Made by a program: the position numbers and the translations under genes. This document shows positions 7,268-15,779 of a DNA stretch of 63,904 nucleotides, piece by piece; position 1 is the stretch's first letter, and the number at the start of each line of letters is the position of its first letter. The notes beneath the pieces are model-generated. The model was given only the letters and a program-made list of their open reading frames with translations, was not told the DNA's origin and searched no databases. Where the stretch lies: positions 1-63,904 of the forward strand of contig JBFLYZ010000016.1 in the NCBI GenBank assembly GCA_040756415.1. The letters run 5' to 3'. The DNA comes from JBFLYZ01 sp040756415. GTDB lineage: Bacteria; Bacteroidota; Bacteroidia; JADZBD01.

Positions 7268-8803
7268 ATGAACGAAGATCTGTTTAAGAACATCATTTCC
7301 CACTCCAAGGAGTACGGCTTCATCTTCCAGTCGAGCGAGATCTACGATGGGCTGAGCGCGGTTTACGATTACGGGCAGAACGGGGCGGAGCTCAAAAAGA
7401 ACATACGCGAGTACTGGTGGAAGGCCATGGTGCAGATGCACGAGAACATCGTGGGCATAGATGCCGCCATCTTCATGCACCCCACCACCTGGAAGGCCAG
7501 CGGGCATGTGGACGCCTTTAACGATCCCCTGATCGATAATAAGGACAGCAAAAAACGATACCGGGCCGATGTTTTAATAGAGGAGCATGTTGGGAAGATC
7601 GAAGCGAAAATCGATAAGGAGGTGGAAAAGGCGAAAAAGCGTTTCGATAACTTTGATGAAAAGATGTTCCGCAGCACCAACACCCGCGTGCTGGAATACC
7701 AGAAAAAGATAGACGAGATCAATAACCGCTTTAAGAGCGCCATGGAGAAGAACGACCTGGCGGAGGTGAAGCAGATCATACTGGATTGCGAGATCGTTTG
7801 CCCCATTTCGGGCACGCGCAACTGGACGGATGTGAGGCAGTTCAACCTGATGTTCTCCACTTCCATGGGGTCGGTCAGCGAAGAGGCATCTACTATCTAT
7901 TTAAGGCCCGAGACCGCCCAGGGTATTTTTGTAAACTTCCTGAACGTGCAGAAAACGGGCAGGATGAAGATCCCTTTCGGCATCGCGCAGACGGGTAAAG
8001 CTTTCCGCAATGAGATCGTGGCGCGCCAGTTCATTTTCCGTATGCGCGAGTTCGAGCAGATGGAGATGCAGTTCTTTGTGCGGCCCGGCACCGAGATGGA
8101 ATGGTACAACACCTGGAAGGAAACGCGGATGAAATGGCACAGGGCCATGGGTTTTGATGAGAGCAAGTACCGTTACCACGATCACCTCAAGCTGGCGCAT
8201 TACGCTAACGCGGCCTGCGACATTGAATTTGAATTCCCCTTTGGATTTAAGGAGCTCGAAGGCATTCACTCCCGCACCGATTTCGACCTGAAGCAGCATG
8301 AGCAGCACTCGGGCAAAAAGCTGCAGTACTTCGATCCTGAATTGAATCAAAGCTATGTGCCTTATGTGATCGAGACCTCCATCGGTCTTGACCGCATGTT
8401 CCTGGCTACGCTTTCGGCAGCCTACAAGCAGGAAAAGCTGGAAGACGGAAGCGAGCGGGTAGTGCTGAACATTCCTCCTTTTCTTGCTCCGGTAAAAGTG
8501 GCTGTGCTGCCCCTGGTAAATAAAGACGGACTGCCCGAGAAAGCCTCAGAAATATTCAATACACTCAAATACGACCACATCTGCCAGATGGAAGAAAAAG
8601 ATTCGATCGGCAAGCGTTACCGCAGGCAGGATGCCATCGGCACGCCTTACTGCATCACCATCGATCACCAGACCTTGACCGACAATACCGTCACCATACG
8701 CGAGCGCGATACCATGAAGCAGGAGCGTATTCCTGTAGAAAAAGTAGCGCAGGTTGTAAGCGAGAAAGTAAGCGTGAACGAGGTATTGAAAAAACTTAGC
8801 TGA
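7268..8803 (+). CDS. glyS: Glycyl-tRNA synthetase (alpha2 type)
   Basis: 511-residue class II aminoacyl-tRNA synthetase that charges tRNA-Gly. Class II motif 2 is at GKAFRNEIVARQ (about 242-253) and motif 3 at IGLDRMFLATL (about 370). The C-terminal 110 residues are the anticodon-binding domain. The family N-terminus is recognisable as KEYGFIFQSSEIYDGLSAVY; from the ATG at 7268 only about ten residues precede it, as in homologues. The longer frame from the TTG at 7226 would read through the promoter box and leader hairpin. It is transcribed away from the A+T-rich operon and converges with trhO, whose stop abuts its own. This is the single-chain enzyme, not the bacterial GlyQ/GlyS pair. Confidence 0.96.
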   Translation: MNEDLFKNIISHSKEYGFIFQSSEIYDGLSAVYDYGQNGAELKKNIREYWWKAMVQMHENIVGIDAAIFMHPTTWKASGHVDAFNDPLIDNKDSKKRYRADVLIEEHVGKIEAKIDKEVEKAKKRFDNFDEKMFRSTNTRVLEYQKKIDEINNRFKSAMEKNDLAEVKQIILDCEIVCPISGTRNWTDVRQFNLMFSTSMGSVSEEASTIYLRPETAQGIFVNFLNVQKTGRMKIPFGIAQTGKAFRNEIVARQFIFRMREFEQMEMQFFVRPGTEMEWYNTWKETRMKWHRAMGFDESKYRYHDHLKLAHYANAACDIEFEFPFGFKELEGIHSRTDFDLKQHEQHSGKKLQYFDPELNQSYVPYVIETSIGLDRMFLATLSAAYKQEKLEDGSERVVLNIPPFLAPVKVAVLPLVNKDGLPEKASEIFNTLKYDHICQMEEKDSIGKRYRRQDAIGTPYCITIDHQTLTDNTVTIRERDTMKQERIPVEKVAQVVSEKVSVNEVLKKLS

Positions 8804-9841
8804 TCATTCGATCATCTTCGGCTTGGGCCTCAGTCGGCTTTTATGTACGGCATGGGCGTTCTCTTTCTTCTTGCCCTTGCGAAGCTTTTTTTGCTCTTCA
8901 GGGGGCAGTGAAACGATCTCCCTGCATTTTTCACAGCAGCAGCCCATCATCTTTTCTTTGCATGCATCGCACTGGATAAAGAGCAGGTGGCAGTCGTCAT
9001 TGGCGCAGTTCACGTGCTCATCGCAGGGCTTGCCGCACTGGTGGCAGGATGCGATCACATCTTCGGTGATGCGCTCGCCCATGCGCTCGTCAAAAACAAA
9101 GTTCTTTCCTATGAATTTGGATTTGAGCCCCTGCTGCTTCACCTCGCGGGCGTATTGAATAATACCCCCGTACAACTGGTTCACATCCTTGAAGCCATGA
9201 TGCTTGAAATAGGCGCTGGCCTTCTCGCAGCGTATGCCGCCCGTGCAGTAAAGCAAAAGTTTCCGGTCCTTTTTGTCCTTCAGCAGCTCGGCCACCAGGG
9301 GCAGCTCTTCTTTAAAGGTATCCGCATCGGGGCAAATGGCGTTCTCGAAATGGCCCACCTCGCTCTCGTAATGGTTGCGCATGTCCACCACGATGGTGCC
9401 CGGCTTTTCCATGGCCTCGTTGAACTCTTTTGCCGTAAGATGCTTTCCCACATCGGTCACATCAAAGGCATCGTCCTTCAGCCCATCGGCAACGATCTTT
9501 TTCTTTACGCGCACGATCAGCTTGTAGAACGATTTGCCGTCATCCTCTACGGCTATCTTGAAGGGCACATCGCGGAAGCGCTCATCCGCGTACAGCTTTT
9601 CCCTGAACGCATCAAAGTTGTGCTCGGGCACGCTTAATTGGGCGTTGATGCCTTCATGGGCCAGGTAAATTCTCCCGAACACACCCAGCTCATTCCACTG
9701 CTTCCACAATGCATCGCGGGTCTGCTGCACGTCATCAATGATCACGTAGCGGTAAAAAGAAAGCGTCACGCGTTTGAAGGGTTCTTCCATCAAGCGCTTC
9801 TTCAAAATGCGTTTATCTATTTTATTGTGCAACTGCGCCAT
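8804..9841 (-). CDS. trhO: tRNA uridine(34) hydroxylase, rhodanese-like
   Basis: 345 residues from the ATG at 9841; an upstream in-frame extension to 9952 lacks homology and runs through a dispersed repeat. The order is an N-terminal acylphosphatase-like domain (YVIIDDVQQTRDALWKQW onward), a rhodanese domain with the catalytic loop YCTGGIRCEKA (about 200), then a Cys-rich tail with CHQCGKPC, CANDDC and CDACKEKMMGCCCEKC that probably binds zinc. The family (TrhO/YceA) makes 5-hydroxyuridine at the wobble position of some tRNAs using oxygen. The Lys/Arg-rich C-terminus is also typical. Convergent with glyS with no gap. Confidence 0.92.
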   Translation of the reverse strand: MAQLHNKIDKRILKKRLMEEPFKRVTLSFYRYVIIDDVQQTRDALWKQWNELGVFGRIYLAHEGINAQLSVPEHNFDAFREKLYADERFRDVPFKIAVEDDGKSFYKLIVRVKKKIVADGLKDDAFDVTDVGKHLTAKEFNEAMEKPGTIVVDMRNHYESEVGHFENAICPDADTFKEELPLVAELLKDKKDRKLLLYCTGGIRCEKASAYFKHHGFKDVNQLYGGIIQYAREVKQQGLKSKFIGKNFVFDERMGERITEDVIASCHQCGKPCDEHVNCANDDCHLLFIQCDACKEKMMGCCCEKCREIVSLPPEEQKKLRKGKKKENAHAVHKSRLRPKPKMIE

Positions 9842-9898
9842 ACTCCGTGCTTTCTCCGTGTTCCTGCCTGCCGGTCCGATCTGTAAGATTCCTTTGGA

Positions 9899-9922
9899 AA
9901 GGACTCCTTCGGAGCAGGCGGG
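9899..9922. repeat. Dispersed intergenic repeat, copy 2
   Basis: Second copy of the repeat at 2588-2612, here upstream of the trhO start. It shares AAGGACTCC at one end and CAGGCGGG at the other. Confidence 0.55.
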
Positions 9923-9996
9923 CTCTGTGCCCTGCGTGGTAAAATTTATCACTCCTGATCCACCCGGGGCAAAAGCCTCAACGAAAATTCTAGCCG

Positions 9997-10004
9997 CAAA
10001 ATTA
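9997..10004 (-). promoter_or_regulatory. Possible -7 box for trhO
   Basis: On the minus strand this reads TAATTTTG, matching TAnnTTTG. No TTG is found at the expected -33 position, and the distance to the ATG at 9841 is long, so confidence is low. Confidence 0.3.
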
Positions 10005-10047
10005 CAGTTTATTTATACTTTCGTCCCTGATATTTGATCAGGCGTTT

Positions 10048-10989
10048 ATGGCAGAAAAGATACTGGTGATCGGCTCCTCGGGCCAGATCGGCACCGAGCT
10101 GGTGATGAAGCTGCGCGAGACCTTTGGCCCGTCCCAAGTCATCGCCTCCGATGTGAAGGCCGGCTCAGGCGAGCTGATGGAGAGCGGACCTTTCGAAACC
10201 CTCAATGTGCTGGCAGCGGATAAGCTGGCTGAGGTAGTGAAAAAGCACCAGGTCAGCCAGGTCTACCTGCTGGCCGCCCTGCTTTCGGCAACCGCTGAAA
10301 AAGATCCCCGTTTTGCCTGGAGGCTCAATATGGAAGGCTTGTTCCACGTGCTTGACCTGGCAAAGGAAAAGCAGATCAGGAAGGTGTACTGGCCCAGTTC
10401 CATCGCTGTATTCGGCCCCACCACCCCCAGGGACAATACGCCCCAGTTCACCGTGATGGAACCCAATACGGTCTACGGCATCAGCAAGCAGGCGGGCGAG
10501 CGCTGGTGCGAATACTATTTCAATAAGTACGGGGTGGATGTGCGCAGCCTGCGCTATCCCGGCCTAATTGGCTGGAAATCAGCGCCAGGAGGAGGCACTA
10601 CCGATTATGCCGTACATATTTACCACGAGGCCCTCAAGAACGGTGTTTACGAGTGTTTTTTATCTGAGAACACCACCCTGCCCATGATGTATATGGATGA
10701 TGCCCTGCGCGCCACCCTTCAGCTTATGGAGGCTCCGGCCGAAAAGGTGAGGATACGATCGAGCTACAATATAGCGGGCATGAGCTTCTCGCCCAGGGAA
10801 ATAGCCCAGGCCATAACCCGCCACATACCCGAGTTCAGCATCACCTACAAGCCTGATTTCAGGCAGCAGATAGCCGATGGCTGGCCCCGCAGCATTGACG
10901 ATCACCGGGCCCGGCATGACTGGGGCTGGAAACCTGCTTTCGACCTTGAAAAAATGACGGCCGAAATGCTGAAAAACCTCCGGAAATAG
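10048..10989 (+). CDS. L-threonine 3-dehydrogenase, short-chain (SDR/epimerase-like) type
   Basis: 313-residue Rossmann-fold enzyme predicted to oxidise L-threonine to 2-amino-3-ketobutyrate with NAD+. The nucleotide-binding loop is GSSGQIG (residues 9-15). Ser is in PSSIAVFG, and the catalytic YxxxK is VYGISK (about 141-146). The motifs PGLIGWKSAPGGGTTDYA and TTLPMMYMDDALRA are characteristic of the SDR-type threonine dehydrogenase of bacteria such as Flavobacterium and Cupriavidus, and differ from sugar-nucleotide epimerases. The partner enzyme Kbl is encoded at 19362-20573, which supports the assignment. It faces away from trhO and shares its upstream region. A general NAD-dependent epimerase is the alternative but less likely. 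Confidence 0.88.
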   Translation: MAEKILVIGSSGQIGTELVMKLRETFGPSQVIASDVKAGSGELMESGPFETLNVLAADKLAEVVKKHQVSQVYLLAALLSATAEKDPRFAWRLNMEGLFHVLDLAKEKQIRKVYWPSSIAVFGPTTPRDNTPQFTVMEPNTVYGISKQAGERWCEYYFNKYGVDVRSLRYPGLIGWKSAPGGGTTDYAVHIYHEALKNGVYECFLSENTTLPMMYMDDALRATLQLMEAPAEKVRIRSSYNIAGMSFSPREIAQAITRHIPEFSITYKPDFRQQIADGWPRSIDDHRARHDWGWKPAFDLEKMTAEMLKNLRK

Positions 10990-11169
10990 CGCCCGGCCTC
11001 CCGTAACCTTTGCGCTTTTTATCCGTTTAACTTAATAAGGATTGCAAAAATCTTGTTAAAATTGCGCCTCTTTGTCGATGTTTTGCGAAAATTGGTCTAA
11101 AAACTCCAACTTAAAGAGCGAAAAACGAGTTTAATAAGTACATTAGCTATCGGATTAGACTGGCCCTGT

Positions 11170-12066
11170 ATGAAACACCTCTTACTCATCGTTTTTGTTG
11201 CATTTAACGTAGGTTACGCTCAGTCGAGCGATACCACCAACCTCACGGATGCCGCGGGACTTAAGCAAGGCTGGTGGGTTATCTACGCCAAGGATAAAAA
11301 ACCCATGCCCGCCAATTACACAGCCGACAATAAGTACGAGGAGGGTAAATACAAAGACAGCAAGAAAACAGGCGTTTGGTACACCTACTTCCCCAACGGA
11401 AAAGTAAAGAGCGAGATCACTTTTACCAACGGCTCTGCCAAGGGCTACGCCAAGGTATATTACGAGGATGGTAAAGTGCAGGAAGAAGGCAACTGGGAGA
11501 ACGGCCGCTGGACCGGATCCTATAAGATGTACCATCCTAACGGCAAGCTTTTTTACGAGTTCAACTATAATACTTCCGGAAAGCGCGAGGGCACCCAGAC
11601 CTACTATTACGACAACGGGCAGGTGATGATGAAGGGTGATATGAAGAACGGCAAAGAGTCCGGAACATGGAAAGGCTATTACGAGAACGGGGAGCCCAAG
11701 GACGTGAAGGTGTTCAATGATGGCGTGATCGACAAGACCAAGTCGGAGACCTACGCTTCGAAGGAGAACATTGTGGAAACCCCCGATCCTCCCGTAAAGA
11801 ACGCCCCCAAGCAGCAGCAGATCGACCCGAACACCGTGAAGAAGAACGAGGCCGAGCAGAAGAAGAATCCCTTCATGGGTGACGGCTGCGCCAAGCTCTA
11901 CAATATGAACAAGCAGATCGAAGCTGACGGATGCTTCAAGAAATACAAGCTCATTGACGGGAAGGATTACATCTACAGCAAGGACGGGATCCTGATCCAG
12001 ATAGCGGTATACAAGAATGGCGTGTACCAGGGTGACGCGCCTATTGAAGAGGAAGGCAAGAAATAA
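11170..12066 (+). CDS. Secreted MORN-like repeat protein
   Basis: 298 residues with a signal peptide (about 1-17, MKHLLLIVFVAFNVGYA) and at least five tandem MORN-like units of about 23 residues (for example YYEDGKVQEEGNWENGRWTG, YYDNGQVMMKGDMKNGKESG) over residues 50-185. A Lys/Gln-rich linker follows, then a C-terminal unit with three cysteines. Such proteins are often auto-labelled YwqK-family antitoxins, but there is no toxin beside it and it carries a secretion signal, so a periplasmic or surface role is more likely. A longer relative is at 55315-57123. Function unknown. Confidence 0.75.
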   Translation: MKHLLLIVFVAFNVGYAQSSDTTNLTDAAGLKQGWWVIYAKDKKPMPANYTADNKYEEGKYKDSKKTGVWYTYFPNGKVKSEITFTNGSAKGYAKVYYEDGKVQEEGNWENGRWTGSYKMYHPNGKLFYEFNYNTSGKREGTQTYYYDNGQVMMKGDMKNGKESGTWKGYYENGEPKDVKVFNDGVIDKTKSETYASKENIVETPDPPVKNAPKQQQIDPNTVKKNEAEQKKNPFMGDGCAKLYNMNKQIEADGCFKKYKLIDGKDYIYSKDGILIQIAVYKNGVYQGDAPIEEEGKK

Positions 12067-12097
12067 GATCAGGGAATAAAAAATTCTTCTGACATTT

Positions 12098-12129
12098 GGG
12101 TCACGCTACGCAGCGTGACCCGTTTTTTT
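12098..12129 (+). terminator. Intrinsic terminator abutting the cysS start codon
   Basis: GGGTCACGCT (12098-12107), loop ACGC, AGCGTGACCC (12112-12121), then G and seven T (12123-12129). The 10-bp stem is perfect. The base after the last T is the A of the cysS ATG (12130). It may end the MORN gene transcript, or act as a leader attenuator for cysS. Confidence 0.88.
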
Positions 12130-13599
12130 ATGCAGCAACTGATCATTTATAATACGCTTACCCGGAAAAAGGAAAAGTTCGAGCCCCTGAACCCTCCCTT
12201 TGCCGGCCTCTACGTTTGCGGTCCCACCGTTTACCAGGATGTGCACCTGGGCAACTGCCGCACCTTCATCTCCTTCGACCTGATCTACCGCTACCTGGTT
12301 CACGCAGGGTATAAAGTGCGTTATGTGCGCAACATCACCGATGCCGGCCACCTGGAAGGCGACCGCGATGAAGGGGATGATAAATTCGCCAAGCGCGCCA
12401 AGCTCGAGCAGCTCGAGCCCATGGAGATCGTACAGAAATACACGCTGGGCTTCCACGAGGTAATGGCCCTGTTCAACAATCTTCCTCCCAATATAGAGCC
12501 CACGGCCACCGGCCATATCTGCGAGCAGATCGAGATGACCAAGAAGATCATGGAGGCGGGCTATGCCTACGAGGTGAACGGCACCGTTTATTTCGATGTG
12601 GAGAAATACAGCAAAAAGCACAATTACGGTGCCTTATCGAATCGCAACCTGAACGACCTGCTGGAGAACACCCGCGAGCTGGACGGGCAGGACGAGAAAA
12701 AAGGGCGGCTGGATTTCGCGCTGTGGATAAAGGCCAAGCCCGAACACCTCATGCGCTGGCCTTCGCCCTGGGGCTGGGGCTTTCCGGGATGGCATATCGA
12801 ATGCTCGGCCATGAGCACCAAATACCTGGGCGAGGTGTTCGATATACACGGGGGCGGCATGGACCTGATCGCCACGCATCATACCAATGAAATCGCCCAG
12901 TCGGTGGCCTGCAACCACAGCCAGCCCGTAAAATACTGGATGCATACCAATATGCTTACCGTAAATGGCGTACGCATGTCGAAAAGCGCGGGCAATGGCT
13001 TTTTGCCCAAAGAGCTCTTTACGGGCGATCATCCCCTGCTGGAACGGGGCTATTCGCCCATGGTGGTGCGCTTTTTCATGATGCAGACGCACTACCGCAG
13101 CACGCTCGACTTTTCGAACGAGGCCCTGCAGGCTTCCGAGAAAGGATTCGAGAAACTGATGAACGCGGTGAAGACCCTCGGGGAGCTGAAGCCCTCAGCG
13201 GCATCCACCTCCGATATCGGGGCCCTGCGCGCGAAATGTTACGAGGCCATGAACGATGATTTTAACAGCCCCATACTCGTTGCCAATCTCTTTGAAGGCG
13301 TGCGCATCATCAATTCGGTCAGGGCGGGAACGGAAAGCATCAGCGCGGATGATCTTGAACTGCTGAAGAGGACCTTTCACGACTTTATCTTTGACGTGAT
13401 GGGACTGCGTGACGACAAGCCCGCGGCCACGAATAACGAGCTGGCCGCCCTGCTCATGGAGCTCATCATAGGCATACGCAAGGAGGCCAAAAGCAAAAAG
13501 GATTTTGCCACGGCCGACAAGATACGCGATGAGCTGGCCAAGCTCAACGTTTCATTAAAGGATACCAAAGAGGGCGTTACCTGGAGCCTGGAAAAATGA
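12130..13599 (+). CDS. cysS: Cysteinyl-tRNA synthetase
   Basis: 489-residue class I aminoacyl-tRNA synthetase for cysteine. The HIGH-type motif is HLGN in CGPTVYQDVHLGNCRTF (about 28-44), and the KMSKS-type motif is MSKSAGN (about 283). Zinc-site residues are in the Cys of CGPT, in HIECSAM and in the HHTNE segment. A GTG at 12115 in frame lies inside the terminator stem, so the ATG at 12130 is taken as the start. That leaves no ribosome-binding site between terminator and start, which is less troubling in Bacteroidota, where Shine-Dalgarno pairing is weakly used. The stop overlaps the next start as ATGA. Confidence 0.96.
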   Translation: MQQLIIYNTLTRKKEKFEPLNPPFAGLYVCGPTVYQDVHLGNCRTFISFDLIYRYLVHAGYKVRYVRNITDAGHLEGDRDEGDDKFAKRAKLEQLEPMEIVQKYTLGFHEVMALFNNLPPNIEPTATGHICEQIEMTKKIMEAGYAYEVNGTVYFDVEKYSKKHNYGALSNRNLNDLLENTRELDGQDEKKGRLDFALWIKAKPEHLMRWPSPWGWGFPGWHIECSAMSTKYLGEVFDIHGGGMDLIATHHTNEIAQSVACNHSQPVKYWMHTNMLTVNGVRMSKSAGNGFLPKELFTGDHPLLERGYSPMVVRFFMMQTHYRSTLDFSNEALQASEKGFEKLMNAVKTLGELKPSAASTSDIGALRAKCYEAMNDDFNSPILVANLFEGVRIINSVRAGTESISADDLELLKRTFHDFIFDVMGLRDDKPAATNNELAALLMELIIGIRKEAKSKKDFATADKIRDELAKLNVSLKDTKEGVTWSLEK

Positions 13600-14576
13600 A
13601 GACCATCCTCCGCACCGGTTTGTTGGCGCTGGTCCTGTTATGGACGGCATCCGGTTTTTTATCTTCCTGCGGCAACGGCCAGCCGGAGCCGGATGATACC
13701 GTTACGGTAAAACCCGAGACCGCTGCCGTCAAGAAATTCGTGCCTGATTTCAATGCCGACTCGGCCTATGCTTTCACCCAGGCCCAGGTGGATATGGGCC
13801 CGCGCGTGCCGGGTACACCCGCTCACCAGAAATGCCTCGAGTACATCGTGGCCAAAATGAGATCGTATGGCCTGCAGGTGGTGGTGCAAACGGGCTCGGT
13901 GGCGGCTTACAACGGCAAAACCATGCCGGTAAAGAACATCATTGCATCGTACAAAAAAGAGAATCCCGACCGCGTGCTGCTCTGCGGCCACTGGGATACG
14001 CGGCCCTTTGCCGATAAGGATTCGGTAAACAGCGATAAGCCCAACGATGCCGCCAGCGATGGGGCCAGCCAGGTGGCGGTAATGATCGAGATCGCGCGCC
14101 TGCTTTCCCTTTCCAGGGCCGATGTCGGCATCGATTTCATTTTCTTCGACATGGAGGATTATGGCGAGGAATACTGCCAGGGCTCGCAGTACTGGGCGCA
14201 GAACCTTCATGTGCCCAACTATTACGCCCGCTATGGCATACTCATGGATATGGTAGGGGGCAGGGGGGCGAAATTCCCCATCGAAGGCCACTCCTGGCAG
14301 TACGCGCCTGCCGTGGTGCAGAAGATATGGAAGAAAGCCTCGGAGCTGGGCTACGGCAACTATTTCGATTATGCCAAAACCAACCCCATTACCGATGATC
14401 ACTACTATGTGAACACCATGGCCAACATTCCCTGCGTGGACATCATCCAGATCGACCCGGTGACCGGCAGCTTTGGCGAGTACCATCACCGCCATTCGGA
14501 TAACATGGATATCATCGACAGGAACACGCTGAAAGCGGTGGGCCAGACCGTGACCGCGGTGGTGTACTCCGAATAG
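13596..14576 (+). CDS. M28-family lipoprotein, glutaminyl-peptide cyclotransferase-like
   Basis: 326 residues. A lipoprotein signal ends in FLSSC, with the lipidated Cys at residue 25. The body is an M28 zinc peptidase/glutaminyl cyclase fold. Candidate metal and active-site residues are in GHWDTRPFADKD, NDAASDGASQ, FFDMEDYGEEY and TDDHYYVNT. Bacteroidota homologues are often glutaminyl cyclases that turn N-terminal Gln into pyroglutamate, which is frequent on exported proteins of this phylum after signal cleavage; that fits the many secreted proteins here. A plain aminopeptidase cannot be excluded. It overlaps the cysS stop by 4 nt and is followed after 6 nt by dprA. Confidence 0.82.
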   Translation: MKTILRTGLLALVLLWTASGFLSSCGNGQPEPDDTVTVKPETAAVKKFVPDFNADSAYAFTQAQVDMGPRVPGTPAHQKCLEYIVAKMRSYGLQVVVQTGSVAAYNGKTMPVKNIIASYKKENPDRVLLCGHWDTRPFADKDSVNSDKPNDAASDGASQVAVMIEIARLLSLSRADVGIDFIFFDMEDYGEEYCQGSQYWAQNLHVPNYYARYGILMDMVGGRGAKFPIEGHSWQYAPAVVQKIWKKASELGYGNYFDYAKTNPITDDHYYVNTMANIPCVDIIQIDPVTGSFGEYHHRHSDNMDIIDRNTLKAVGQTVTAVVYSE

Positions 14577-14582
14577 TTGTTC

Positions 14583-15680
14583 ATGGATAAGGATCTGCAG
14601 TACAAGATAGCGCTCACGCTCATCCCCGATATCGGTGACGTGCGGGCAAAGAACCTCATCGCTTTCTGCGGGAGCGTAGAGGCGGTGTTCAGGGAAAAGC
14701 GCTCGGCACTCAAAAAGATACCCGGTGTGGGCGATGTGATCGCCAGGTCGGTTTCGGAAGCGGATATGCTGGAGCGGGCCGAGGAGGAGATGCGCTTTAT
14801 CGAGCGCTACGGCATACAGCCCCTCTTTTACCTGGACGATAGTTACCCCAGGCGACTGAAGCATTGCGAAGATTCGCCCGTGATGCTGTACTATAAGGGC
14901 AGCGCTGACCTCAATGCCGGGCGCATCGTCAGCATTGTGGGTTCGCGGGCCTGTACCGATTACGGCAAAGGCATTTGCACGGAGCTTATTGCCGGGCTGG
15001 CCGAACTGAACGTGATGGTGGTGAGCGGCCTGGCTTACGGGATGGATATCTGCGCGCATAAAGCGGCTCTCAGGCATGAGCTCGATACGGTGGGCGTGCT
15101 GGCCCACGGGCTGGATATGCTGTACCCCTCGGTGCATAAAGCCACTGCCAAGAAAATGGTGGCCCGGGGCGGGCTGCTCACCGAATTCCCGAGCATGACC
15201 AAAATGCACCCCGATTTTTTCCCGCGCAGGAACCGCATCGTGGCCGGCATGAGCGATGCGGTAATTGTGATCGAGGCAGCTAAGAAAAGCGGATCGCTGA
15301 TAACCGCTCACCTGGCCAACGATTACAACCGCGATGTGTTTGCCGTGCCCGGCCGGCTGACCGATCCCGTTTCCGAGGGCTGCAACTTCCTGATCAAGGC
15401 CAACAAAGCCGCATTGATCCAATCGGTGCAGGATATTATCTACATCATGGGCTGGGAGGAGAAAAAGAAGGGCAAGACCGTGCAAAAGCAGCTCTTCGTG
15501 CAGCTTTCGCCCGATGAGGAGGCCCTGGTGAACATACTCCGCGAAAAAGGAAAGATCAATATCGATGAGCTGAGCCTGCTGGCGGGGCTTCCCATGAGCA
15601 AGACCGCCACCGCGCTGCTGAGCCTGGAGTTCTCGGGCCTGGTACGCTCCCTGCCCGGCAAGGTGTACCAGTTGAGCTGA
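14583..15680 (+). CDS. dprA: DNA-processing protein DprA
   Basis: 365 residues from the ATG at 14583 (a TTG two codons upstream is the alternative). A helix-hairpin-helix region opens the protein (LIPDIGDVRAKNLI, IPGVGDVIA). The Rossmann-like SMF domain (about 95-300) has the signatures IVGSRACTDYGK, VVSGLAYGMDICAH, GLDMLYPSVH, FPRRNRIVAGMSDA and KSGSLITAHLAND. A winged-helix domain closes it (about 310-365). DprA binds incoming single-stranded DNA and loads RecA during natural transformation. Six bases separate it from the M28 lipoprotein gene, so cysS, the lipoprotein and dprA are probably one transcript. Confidence 0.95.
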   Translation: MDKDLQYKIALTLIPDIGDVRAKNLIAFCGSVEAVFREKRSALKKIPGVGDVIARSVSEADMLERAEEEMRFIERYGIQPLFYLDDSYPRRLKHCEDSPVMLYYKGSADLNAGRIVSIVGSRACTDYGKGICTELIAGLAELNVMVVSGLAYGMDICAHKAALRHELDTVGVLAHGLDMLYPSVHKATAKKMVARGGLLTEFPSMTKMHPDFFPRRNRIVAGMSDAVIVIEAAKKSGSLITAHLANDYNRDVFAVPGRLTDPVSEGCNFLIKANKAALIQSVQDIIYIMGWEEKKKGKTVQKQLFVQLSPDEEALVNILREKGKINIDELSLLAGLPMSKTATALLSLEFSGLVRSLPGKVYQLS

Positions 15681-15779
15681 GAGCGGCCGCTTTTTCCCGG
15701 CCCGGCATCACCTTTTTCATGGGGCGGGGGTGCAACTAAAACACCGGTTTTCCTGTCTTTATTATACAAACCACCTGCA

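Noticed and set aside
11170..12066. Antitoxin label for the MORN-like protein
   Set aside because: There is a signal peptide and no toxin-like neighbour; the label comes from a family name, not from evidence here.
12115..12129. GTG start for cysS inside the terminator
   Set aside because: It would encode a run from the stem and T-tract (TRFF) that homologues lack; the ATG at 12130 fits the family.
13659..15485. 608-codon antisense frame over the M28 lipoprotein and dprA genes
   Set aside because: Both sense genes have clear family motifs; the antisense product is His/Gly/Val-rich shadow sequence without any domain.
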